The notes under the pieces were generated by a model. That model was not told the origin of the DNA. It was given only the letters and a program-made list of their open reading frames with translations, and ran no database searches. A DNA stretch of 64,000 nucleotides from Liolophura sinensis (Eukaryota; Mollusca; Polyplacophora; Chitonida; Chitonidae). Within the stretch, counting starts at the first letter, position 1. Each line of letters starts with the position of its first letter. The translations under genes and the position numbers were made by a program. The stretch spans positions 53,164,046-53,228,045 of the forward strand of contig NC_088302.1 of the NCBI RefSeq assembly GCF_032854445.1, written 5' to 3'. Shown in pieces: positions 11,100-20,850 of this stretch.

Positions 11100-11470
11100 T
11101 AAGGAGATAGGACGTGGGTGAGCACTTTGGGTTGGAGAAGAGGATTGTGGGTGGGCGGTCTGGGTGGGAGGAGGTGGAGTGTGGCTGGGCAGATTGCATG
11201 GGAGGAGGTGAATGGTGGATGGACAGATTGTGTTGGAGGAGAAGAATCATGAGTGGGCAGTCTGTGTGGAAAGAGGTGGATCGTTGATGGACAGATTGTG
11301 TTGGAGAAGAGCCGTTGGTGAGTAGTCTGGGTGGGAAGAGGTGGAATGTGAGCACACAGAAATGGAAGGAGAGTTTAAATGAAAAGAGGTGGGAGGAGGT
11401 GACAGATTGTGGGTAGGCACATAGAGGTAGGTGGAGGAGGGCAGACTGTGGGTAGGAGGAAGAGTGCAAA
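11100..11470. repeat. Degenerate G-rich minisatellite
   Basis: Imperfect tandem units of roughly 35-40 bp built on GGGAGGAGGTGGA plus TGGGCAGATTGTG. The plus strand is strongly G-rich. The 127-residue minus-strand frame across it (Pro/Ser/His-rich) is a by-product of the repeat. Confidence 0.75.
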
Positions 11471-11591
11471 TGGTAAAAATTTGGTATAATGAAAAAATAA
11501 CAGGACGAGGACCCTTCGTTTTTCCTCTTCCGTTTATGACTTATTCACCATTTTCATCTTTTGCCGATCAATTTCATTGATGTTTTTTAAG

Positions 11592-12138
11592 ATGGCTACA
11601 GAGCTGCCTGAACATGGAACCGAACTGGGTGTAGATATTGTGACTTTCAACAAAAATCTGGAGAAATCAGGGTCGAAGGTCAGGGCAGGCAACTCTGATC
11701 ACCAGTGTGCCACATCCGGAGACGGGAATAAGGAGCCTGGGCAGGATGAGGCTGGAGGAGTGAGGGCTTCACGCAGGTAACCACGGACATTATCTGCACT
11801 TAGCCTATAACACATCCACGTACCAAATGTGTCACCTCTCGTAAATACCTCACCGCCCAGTGTCTACATAATAGGAACGAAAGTGGAACGGTTTTCTCTT
11901 AACTTTATAACGGATACATACTAGTCATACATTGTGCAGTCGACATTATATAGGCCTACATGTGCATGCACCTAATGACTGCGCTTTGTCGTATGACTAA
12001 AAGCTTCGTTCGCCGCACACGGTAAGGCATCGTACATGAATGAAAGAAATTATCACAGACATTAGATATTTGGCGCAGAGCCACAAAGGGCAAAAATTTA
12101 CAGAAATGTTCACCGCAGGCGAGAATAACGTTATTAAG
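11592..12138 (+). CDS. Candidate first two exons of an unrecognised gene
   Basis: Exon A, 11592-11776, starts ATG in good context (AAGATGG) and encodes MATELPEHGTELGVDIV... through a Gly/Asp-rich stretch to GGVRAS. It ends at CGCAG|GTAACC in phase 2. Exon B ends at 12138 with a strong donor, TTAAG|GTAAGT, and encodes AQSHKGQKFTEMFTAGEN. In-phase acceptors for it exist at 12066 (CATTAG|A) or 12081 (GCAGAG|C). No domain is recognised. Further exons would have to lie to the right, overlapping the oppositely transcribed TRIM gene, and I could not find them. The base composition of exon A is more gene-like than its surroundings. This could still be an untranslated or spurious open stretch. Confidence 0.35.
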
Positions 12139-12600
12139 GTAAGTTTCATGAATGAATTTTTGCTTAGCAAATACCTCTTATGTGTGCCGGGCTTTAACCG
12201 GCTGATTATTTGCAGTTTTATTCATTTAAACATTAACCAATACTCGTCTCTATATCGCTAGGACACACGAAAGGTGAGGTCAATCAATTGTTTACACAGG
12301 GAATCTCTTGATTACCCAGCATTCATTATTCCTGAGGCCTTAGCGACAATGAATGGCCCATAGTGGGGCCTTTTGCGCAGCTTTATTTTCGTTGAAAACC
12401 TATATGTCTTCTACCAATGTCCAACACCTTGGCAAATTACGTCAGTGGTTCATAAAGCTGGCGGCCGTAAGAGAAAAATTAAATGGAGTTTGGCGTTAAA
12501 CAACATGCAAATAAGAAAACAAAACAATGCAAGAGGAATTACACACTGCCTTTGACATGTATTGTAGTCGTATGTGAGGTGTAGGTGTAGTGAGGTCAAC
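12139..12600. other. Non-coding, nothing recognised
   Basis: No repeat, RNA gene or convincing exon is visible here. If the candidate gene at 11592 is real, this is its intron. Confidence 0.4.
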
Positions 12601-12615
12601 GGTAATATTAAAGAG

Positions 12616-12750
12616 GTCAAGGCATCTCCACGTATGCGGGAAATTCGAATTGTGGCATGAGCTTTCGACCATCTTGACAAAGACCACGGGATGAAGACCG
12701 AAAGCTCAGGTAACACCTAAAATTTACCCGGTACGTGAAGATGCCTTGAC
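12616..12750. mobile_element. Foldback (MITE-like) element, about 135 bp
   Basis: Terminal inverted repeats of 19 bp, GTCAAGGCATCTCCACGTA at 12616-12634 and TACGTGAAGATGCCTTGAC at 12732-12750, match at 18 of 19 positions. An inner inverted pair, GAGCTTTCG (12659-12667) and CGAAAGCTC (12699-12707), makes it strongly hairpin-forming. No coding capacity. Target-site duplication not resolved. Confidence 0.6.
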
Positions 12751-13706
12751 ATCTCCGTTTTTACTAATGCAAGAGTAGTTTACCAATGTGTATATCTGAA
12801 ATTCAGGCTCAGTTTGCAACATTTTTTTATTTTGCAACAGTAATTATGATACTGGGTACAGACTGCAGATGGTTACTAATCCGTGTGTTCGAATTACCTC
12901 CCTATACGCATGTACCACTTCTGAACACATGAAAAAACTTCTTCCTCGACGAAACTCATGATGGTACATGTATATCGCTGTAAGATTGACCATTTATTTC
13001 ACGTGTTCACTGTAACCGTTAGTCACTGTCTGTCCCATGGTGACAGCATAGCACAGTGAACCCGCTGGATAAGTCCTATAATCTTGTTTCTATCTGTCCA
13101 TTAAATTCAGATTAAATCTTTGACACGTTGTTGTAAATCTGCTCAATCCACCAACATCGACGGCCTTCATGTAAGCCTACATGAAGGTCATTCACTGCAT
13201 TGTACATGTGGCTGAAACGAAACGATCGCTTATTATCGTATATCATCTTATGTATACAGTTACTGCAAAGTGATGTTATTATGCCTTAAAGAACAAATCA
13301 TGAACAACTATATAATACACTTTTAGGTGTTACTTCAGCCTTTGTCCTTAAATATCAACGTTAAGCCATCTTTTCAAGGAAAACACTAAGTACGGGAACA
13401 AAAGCAAAGTACATACATGTAAGTATTTTCAAACCGATTGTTACACTGTATATACATTGCATTCATAAGAAAGTTAAGTTATGGATCAGATCCGAGTCTC
13501 AGTAGCGTTTATAGGGTTAGATGGATTAAATAATTCAGCTCAAATCGAAATTACCTTACGCTTTTTGAGGCAAAGCCATTATTCTTGCAGGCCGGAAATG
13601 ATTATGCCACATGCGATCAACAACATCAAAGTTATTGAGTTAACAGTGTGGAATTTAAAACAACCCGTCTTCCAAAATTGAAATGTGCTTTTCTTTTCGT
13701 TAAGTG
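12751..13706. other. Intergenic, nothing recognised
   Basis: AT-rich sequence with no exon, repeat or RNA gene that I can support. Confidence 0.4.
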
Positions 13707-14470
13707 CTTCCTTCACCCATACACCTGCGGTTTCTCATACCTGGCTACTCGAGAAGTGGGTAACTTCCACGCTTCCTTCACCCATACACCTACGGTTTCT
13801 CGTATTTTAGCTACTGGAGAAGTGGGTGACTTCCAAGCTTCCTTCACCCATACACCTGCGGTTTCTCGTACTTAGCTACTGGAAAAGTGAGTGACATCCA
13901 CTCTCCCTTGAGCCTTATACCTGTGGTTTCTCGTGCTTAGCTACTGGAGAAGTGGGTGACTACCACACCCCTTCAACCCATACACCTGCGGTTTCTCGCA
14001 CTTAGATATCGGAGAAGTGGGTGACACCCACGCTCCCAACCCATACGCCTGTGTTTTCTCGTGCTTAGCTGCTGGAGAAGTGAATGACTTCCACGCTCTC
14101 TCAACCCATACACCTGTGGTTTCTCGTATTTTAGCTACTGGAGAAGTGGATGACTTACATGCTTCCTTCACCCATACACCTGCGGTTTCTCGTACTTAGC
14201 TATCGGAGAAGTGGATGACTTCCACGCTCCCTCAACCCATACATCTGCGGTTTCTCGTATTTTAGCTACTGGAGAAGTGGATGACTTCCACGCTTCCTCA
14301 ACCCATACACCTGCAGTTTCTCGTTCTTAGCTACTGAAGAAGTGGGCGACTTCCACGCTTCCTCAACCCATACGCCTGTGGTTTCTCGTACTTAACTACT
14401 GGAGAAGTGGATGATTTCCACGCTTTCTCTACACATAAACCTGCCGTTTCTCGCATTTAGCTTCTGGAGA
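13707..14470. repeat. Minisatellite of about 65 bp, roughly 11-12 copies
   Basis: The unit contains CCCATACACCTGCGGTTTCT, then TTAGCTACTGGAGAAGTGG and GTGACTTCCACGC. Units differ at several sites and in small indels (TACTT versus TATTTT). It ends about 50 bp downstream of the TRIM stop codon. The open frames it creates on both strands are repeat artefacts. Confidence 0.88.
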
Positions 14471-14519
14471 TTACTGGACATGTACATTATTACTGCTGTA
14501 GCCATTTAAAAAATAATAA

Positions 14520-17500
14520 TTACATTACATTACATTTCCATACGTTACACTCACAGTTGGCCAGCTGTCCGTCCTTGACCTTGATTGTGACGTGGTCGTC
14601 CTTCCGGATGTTATCGGAGATGGTGATCGTGTAAAACCCCCGCTGTATTATGTCTGAACAAATGTCTTCCGTCCGCAGAGAGACGTGGGAGGTGTTCCGT
14701 TCCGTTTGATGGGACAGTCGTATAGCCATGTCAAGTCTAAAATAGAAACAATCACGTAGAAAACACACTTTATGTACCCAGACCTAACTATCAAGTCTCA
14801 CGGAATTTTCAGTGTTAATTTCATTGTCTCCAAAAAAATGAATTTATAAACGTAATACTTAGGTTAATGCAAGGTATTCTTCTCTATTAAATAAGCGACT
14901 TCATTTTTTCTGAATATATAGAGTCTGATCAAAATTCTGAAGATGCCGTACAGATATTTTTTAATCTTGCCCATGGTAAGGGTAATGCATATCTGAGCCA
15001 ATTTACCTTAATATAAGCCTAAGTATTAACACTTTATCTGGTGGGTCACAAACACTCCCGATCGAAACACATCGGATCAGAATATCATTAAGAATATCAT
15101 TAAACTGAATGGTTTACCAACTTCGGTATTACTTTCTCGCTAATTTCTCTACAGATGTCAATACTGCCGATGTGGCGTTAAGCCATAATCATTCATTCAG
15201 ATGTCAATTCTGTTTGGAAGAGCTTTTAAATAAATTCCATAAGTCGTTACCTATCAGAGTAAAATGTAGATCAAACCCAATAAAAATGTTGTTGAACGCT
15301 AATGTGGCGTCACAAGCCTGGGAATCCTGGGAATCTGCTCCCCAGACTTTCCCGAAAGTCTTGAAGATAATATTTCAGTTCCCAGATACAATATACGTGT
15401 GTGAATATCCCATTCAGCAATGAGGGACACTTACCTCAATTTCAATGCCGGTGCAGTCTGCAAAAACAATCAGCACATTTGTGATTACACATCACGAGAT
15501 ATATGTCTTATATTATATTTTCAAAAAGCATTTCTGAGCGTAAGGCAGAGTGTTGCATAAATTAGAGAATTAGACGGCGTATATATTGCGGATGTTTTTC
15601 TTTGAGCCTGCAAGTGGACAGTGTTGATCGTATAGATCATTTATCTCCACTTTAGGGGCAAATGACAATCAAATGACTTAAATTAAAGAGGAACTGTTTC
15701 TCAAAACAACGTTAACGTGTGCTAAAACATACAGAGATGTTTTCTTACAAAAAAAATAAAATGAAACCAGTCTTTTTCAAATAGAGAGTTGCAGTGCCTT
15801 AAAACAGAGTTAAAATGAAACGGACTGTATTAAAACAGCGAGGAGCACTGTTCAGGCAGTTAATTTGAAACACAACGGATTACCTCTAGAAATTTTAGAT
15901 GGTTACTCTCAGACAACGTTTCCGAGAGTAAAGTGAAGCAGCGTTCGTTATCCTCCACGCTGTTCCGTATTGCCAGAGAATTGCTGATGACTCGATTAGC
16001 AAAGTCCTCCATTTTTTGACCGGTTTTGTTCAGTATGGAGGATTTCCGCTCAGCGATGACGTCCATCAACTTGTCATGTGACTCGTTCACGTGACGTTGA
16101 AATTGGTTCACGATTCTCTACAGCACAAAGTGAAGAGTGCGATGGAATTGCTTTGTACATGGAAACTGACACCAGTTGATGTCTCATTGCGATACATGTG
16201 GAAACTGCCACTAGTTAATGCATCATTGTCTTGTATATGGAAACTGACACTAGTTAATGTGTTATTTTGTGTATTTGGAAACTTTCTCTAGTTAATCTGT
16301 TGTGTTGTATATGGAAACTGACACTTGTTAATCTGTTGTTGTGTTGTATATGGAAACTGACACTACTTAATGTGTCGCTGCGTTGTATATGGAAACTGAC
16401 ACTTCTTAATGTGTCGCTGCGTTGTATATGGAAACTGGCACTAGTTAATGTGCCATTGCGTTGTACATGTATAAGGAAAATGACACTAGTTAATGTATCA
16501 TTGCGTTGTATGTGGAAACTGCCACTACTTAATGTTTCATTGTGATGTGTGTGGAAACTAACACTGGTTAATGTGTCATTGTGTTGTATGTGGAAACCGA
16601 CATTAGATAATCTGTAGTTGTGTTGTATATGGAAACAGACACTAGTTAATCTGTCCTTGTGTTGTATGTGGAAACTGACACTAGTTAATCTCTTATTGTG
16701 TTGCATGTGGAAATTGACACTAGTTAATCTGTTAATGTGTTGTATATAGAGACTGACACTAGGTAATCTGTTATTGTGTTGTATGTGGAAACTGACACTA
16801 GTTAATCTATCATTGCGTTGCATATGGAAACTGACACTAGTTAATCTGTTGTTGTGTTGTATATGGAAACTGACACTAGTTAATCTCTTATTGTGTTGCA
16901 TGTGGAAATTGACACTAGTTAATCTGTTAATGTGTTGTATATAGAGACTGACACTAGGTAATCTGTTATTGTGTTGTATGTGGAAACTGACACTAGTTAA
17001 TCTATCATTGCGTTGCATATGGAAACTGACACTAGTTAATCTATCATTGCGTTGCATATGGAAACTGACACTAGTTAATCTGTTGTTGTGTTGTATATGG
17101 AAACTGACACTAGTTAATCTCTTATTGTGCTGTATATGAAACTGACACTAGTTAATCTCTTATTGTGCAGTATGTGGAAACTGACACTAGTCAATCTGTT
17201 ATTGTGCTGTATATGGAAACTGACACTAGTTAATCTCTTATTGTGGTGTATGTGGAAATTGACACTAGTTAATCTGTCATTGCGTTGCATATGGACACTA
17301 GTTAATCTGTTGTTGTGTTGTATATGGAAACTGACACTAGTTAATATGTTATTGTGCTGTATGTCAGGCTAGAAAAGACATAATGGAAACTGACACTAGT
17401 TAATCTGTTATTGTACTGTATATGGAAACTGACACTCGGCAATCCGTTGTTGTGTTGTATGTGGAAACCGACACTGGTTAATTTGTCATTGTGTTGTATG

Positions 17501-19657
17501 TGGAAGCTGACACTAGTTAATCTGTCATTGTAAGGGAGTATTATGTATTTGGTTCCAGACAAAAACAAATTTTGCTACCCTATAATCCCCTGAGTGCTCG
17601 CGGGTTTGAATCTGGATCATGCTATATGTAACAGACCACCGTCGTAAATATGTTAAAGATTACCTCTGTCCATATGGACAAATACATTAAATATGTCATT
17701 GGCTACCTTTGATCATATTGCCCAGACCAGTGTCGTTATGTTACATGGTCAGTCACACAAAATAAAATATTTATTTATTTGGTTGTGATTTAACGCCATA
17801 CTGAAGAATTTTTTCACCGGCACGATTCGTTATGACGACCAGTGTTGTGGGTGTCGGAAAATGAAATGCAAGGAGTATACATGTATTACCGATGTATATG
17901 ACAACTTAGTGGCGAAATTTCTGTTGGGGAACAGTCTCCAGCGAACTGGATGCAAGGGCACAGAAGGGAGCGCCTTTTAGCACATCTTGCCACCAAGGAC
18001 CCGAAAGCAATGTAAACATGAAGGGAAATTTTGAAACCACATTTCTCTGACCGATAGTGGGATTGAACTCACGTCTTGGCAATCCAGTTATGCCTACCTG
18101 TTGTGTTTTCAAGATATGATCCAACCTTCTCAAATCACCTTTGGATTTTGCCAATCTTGAATATAGATAATTGTATTTTCCTCGTATTTCCACCTGGGAA
18201 AAGCGACAATAAAGGATGATAATTAGAAATAATCACATTTATTTATTTATTTGATTGATTGGTGTTTTACGCCTTAATATTTCACCTATACGACGGCGGC
18301 CAGCATTATGGTGGGAGGAAACCGGGAAGTGCCCGGGGGAAACCCACGACCATCCGCAGGTTGCTGGCAGACCTTCCCACTTACGGCCGGAGAGGAAGAC
18401 AGCATGAGTTGGACTTGAACTCAAAGCGACCGCATTGGTGAGAGGCTTCAGGGTCATTACGCTGCGCTAGCCCGACTGAGCCACGGAGGCCCCAGAAATA
18501 ATCACGATGAATTTATGTAATAGTATTGCGCACATCGGTGTGTCCTCGTGCAATGTTTGCCCATGCGTCATTTCTGCGAGCCAGTGCATGAGCTAATGTC
18601 TGAGAAGATGCGTATGATGATATATCATGTGCGCATGCATGTGACTGTATTCATATATATGTATGTTTGCGTAAAACAATATAACGCTCTCTGCGTGAGA
18701 TAATATCTGAATCTACAGATGTATTTGTTCACGTTTGGTAGTTGTATGCGTGCGTGAGGAATCACCTCATTTGCATGTATCTGACAGTATTTTGTTATGG
18801 GTGGGCGCGCCAGTGTTCCGTGCCTTTTAATATCTACGACGGTAAGCTATGGGTGGCGGGAGCCGGTCAGAGCCCGCATAATCCAAAACTCTTCCCCAGG
18901 TACTTGACAAACACCTTGACTTAAAGCCGAATCACCTGCATGACTATTCGAGGAAACTTCCTCCTTGGTCATGGACTGATCGACTGGTTTGAGAGTTACG
19001 CTTTATAGCAGTTAGCCACGCTTTTCTACTTGAATGGAGGCCAGTGAACACACAGTTATTTTGGCGTATGTAACTCAATACCTGTATGTGTTGGTAGGCA
19101 GTTTCCAGGTCGAGAAGGCGGTGTTGCTGATGTCTTCCGATCTTCTCACACACCAGACAGCTTGGCTTGTTGCAGTCCCGACAGTACAGGGACAACTTCT
19201 CCCCGTGAGCTGGGCACAGTTCCCCTGGGCTCTCCTCCAGGGAGAGGCGTGGTTCGGTCAGCTCGTGCTGCCCTAAGTTCCCCCGATTCGGGTGAAGCTG
19301 CTCTAAACAGGGTGCACAGTACGACAGCTTACACTGTAAGCAGCTCTTCACGGCATCTCGTGGTGGGATGGCTTCACAGACCAGACAGGGCACCCTTCTA
19401 AGTGCTGTCCGCTTTTCCAACAGCCGCAGGTGGGCGTGGTTCACAGGTAACCCTTTTACTCCCTCTGGGGGCAGTCTGGTGTGTGCATGGCAAGAAGGAC
19501 ACGTCAATATGGGACCCGGACGGTCCAGATGGTAGTCGTCTAGGCAGCCCAGACAAAATGTGTGCCCACAAGTGAGAAAGACAGGTGACCGTAACTGATC
19601 ACGACAAATAAAACACGTCAGTTCCTCTCTCATGTCATTACCCATCCACGCTGCCAT
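14520..19657 (-). CDS. TRIM-family E3 ubiquitin ligase (five exons, 381 aa)
   Basis: Exons on the minus strand: 19657-19082, 18193-18098, 16117-15884, 15457-15435 and 14736-14520. All use GT/AG and stay in frame. Residues 15-56 are a C3HC4 RING (CFIC, CGHTFC, CPSC), about 88-133 a first B-box (CLVCEAIPP, CLQCKLSYC) and about 147-192 a second (CPAHGEKLSLYCRDC). Exons 2 and 3 encode the coiled coil (VNQFQRHVNESHDKLMDV). TRIMs transfer ubiquitin to substrates in the cytoplasm. The 96-, 234- and 23-bp exons recall the 96/231/23 ladder of vertebrate TRIM genes. The last exon (LSHQTERNTSHVSL..GFYTITISDN) is neither B30.2 nor NHL and weakly resembles a filamin-type beta-sandwich. It stops at 14520, but a good donor at 14555 (AACT|GTGAGT) could splice to exons I did not find, so the C-terminus is uncertain. 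Start: Met1 or Met5. Confidence 0.88.
15148..15205 (+). mobile_element. SINE 3' tail fragment
   Basis: ATACTGCCGATGTGGCGTTA followed by AGCCATAATCATTCATTC matches the 3' end phrase of a short repeat family common in molluscs (recalled, not searched). It lies in a TRIM intron, and the 104-residue frame crossing it is not a gene. Confidence 0.45.
16140..17535. repeat. 39-bp minisatellite, about 36 copies, with a 195-bp higher-order period
   Basis: The unit is a variant of ATGGAAACTGACACTAGTTA followed by ATCTGTTGTTGTGTTGTAT, lying in TRIM intron 2 just upstream of exon 3. Because 39 is divisible by three, it leaves a 267-residue open frame on the minus strand (repeating NNRLTSVSFHIQH) that is not a gene. 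Positions 16690-16884 recur from 16885 with the same order of five variant units, which gives a higher-order period of 195 bp. Confidence 0.95.
17766..18097 (-). mobile_element. SINE-like element, minus orientation, head truncated at TRIM exon 2
   Basis: The tail side (left) has TATTTATTTATTTGG and TTTAACGCCATACTGAAGAA. The head side (right) has a B-box-like GAGTTCAATCC on the minus strand at 18060-18070, within 28 bp of the TRIM exon 2 donor. A full tRNA head is not visible, so the element appears 5'-truncated. The right boundary is uncertain by tens of bases. Confidence 0.55.
18225..18505 (-). mobile_element. tRNA-derived SINE with a perfect 12-bp target-site duplication
   Basis: The body is 18237-18493, flanked by AGAAATAATCAC at 18225-18236 and 18494-18505. 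On the minus strand it starts GGGGCCTCCGTGGCTCAG, has a tRNA-like A-box/B-box head, and ends ACACCAATCAATC plus AAATAAATAAA. It lies in TRIM intron 1, its left end only about 43 bp upstream of exon 2. The intact duplication suggests a fairly recent insertion. The same family occurs at 26451, 30456, 45304 and, as fragments, elsewhere. Confidence 0.9.
18506..19081 (-). other. Remainder of TRIM intron 1
   Basis: No exon or intact repeat is recognised. It contains TG/GCATG-rich stretches at 18600-18760. A short run near 18840-18900 (GGTGGCGGGAGCC) may be a worn SINE relic. Confidence 0.4.
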
Positions 19658-19683
19658 TCTGAAGGATTGAATAAATGAACAAA

Positions 19684-19745
19684 TGAATAAACTGATGAAT
19701 GACTGACTGACTGAATGAATGAATGAATGAATGAATGAATGAATG
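19684..19745. repeat. (GAAT)n microsatellite
   Basis: Seven or more uninterrupted GAAT units at 19712-19743, with related TGAATAAA/TGACTGA units before them. It starts about 30 bp upstream of the TRIM ATG, so it may fall in the 5' UTR or promoter. Confidence 0.85.
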
Positions 19746-20217
19746 GACCATCGTCTAACACCGAAGTGTGAATCACATTAAGTTAAGCGAATGCAACTAG
19801 AGAGCTGGGTTTCAGAATTTTGCAACAATTACGCCTTTCTGATTATGCGTCTGTAACACAACAATATACAAAGATATTGCGAGGGTATGTAAATATCTAT
19901 TAAGTAGACAGTGGACGCCTCTGAAACTTTATATTTGTACCTCTTTTATATAGCAGAGTTTTTGAAACACCCCTAAATAACAGAACTATAAAGATTTAAA
20001 GAAGCACAGTGTATAAAAATAACTGAGAAATTTTAATTTCTAGAAACTGAAACTGTGCATCGCAATATAAAATTACGCGAACCTGTCACCTAATGCGTAA
20101 ACAGATAAGAAAGATGAAATTTAAAAAGTAGTAAAGAAAAAAAGATAAACCCTTTTCCACACTGCAAACTTTAGCTCACTTCAGTGGCAGCTAGTCCACA
20201 AGAGCGATGTGTTTTGC
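19746..20217. other. TRIM upstream region, nothing else recognised
   Basis: AT-rich presumptive promoter/5' UTR of the TRIM gene. No TATA box at a convincing distance could be fixed. Confidence 0.35.
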
Positions 20218-20850
20218 TTGTTGTCTTTGACAGGTGCTCCGATGAGGAAGTACAACAGAGACTTTGACAGGTGCTCCGATGAGGGAGAACAACAGAGACT
20301 TGGACAGGTGCTCCGATGAGGAAGTACAACAGAGACTTTGACAGGTGCTCCGATGAGGAAGTACAACAGAGACTTTGACAGGTGCTCCGATGAGGAAGTA
20401 CAACAAAGACTTTGACAGGTGCTCAGATGAGGAAGTACAACAGAGACTTTGACAGGTGCTCCGATGAGGGAGTACAACAGAGACTTTGACAGGTGCTGCG
20501 ATGAGGGAGTACAACAAAGACTTTGACAGGTGCTCCGATGAGGTAGTGCGACAGAGGCTTTGACAGGTGCTCCGATGAGGGAGTACAACAGAGACTTTGA
20601 CAGGTGCTCCGATGTGGAAGTACAACAGAGACTTTGATACGTGCTCCGATGAGGAGTACAGCAGAGACTTTGACAGGTGCTCCGATGAGGGAGTACAACA
20701 GAGACTTTGACAGGTGCTCCGATGAGGAAGTACAACAGAGACTTTGACAGGTGCTCCGATGAGGAAGTACAACAGAGACTTTGACAAGTGCTCTGATGAG
20801 GGAGTACAAATAAGACTTTGACAGGTGCTCCGAAGAGGGAGTACAACAGA
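20218..20850. repeat. 37-bp minisatellite, about 17 copies
   Basis: The unit is GACTTTGACAGGTGCTCCGA followed by TGAGGAAGTACAACAGA; most copies differ by one or two bases (GGAAG/GGGAG). The 37-bp period is not a multiple of three, so the same peptide series shows up in all three minus-strand frames (226, 198 and 128 residues). That is a signature of non-coding repeat. High copy identity indicates recent expansion. Confidence 0.95.

Noticed and set aside
15109-15423. 104-residue plus-strand frame in a TRIM intron
   Set aside because: It crosses a SINE tail and the 3' side of TRIM introns on the opposite strand; no domain.
16254-17057. 267-residue minus-strand open frame repeating a 13-residue phrase
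   Set aside because: It is produced by the 39-bp minisatellite, whose period is divisible by three; no start context, domain or splice support, and it lies in a TRIM intron.
20218-20850. Regularly spaced repeats that could suggest a CRISPR array
   Set aside because: Units are directly contiguous with no unique spacers, and the surroundings are clearly eukaryotic.
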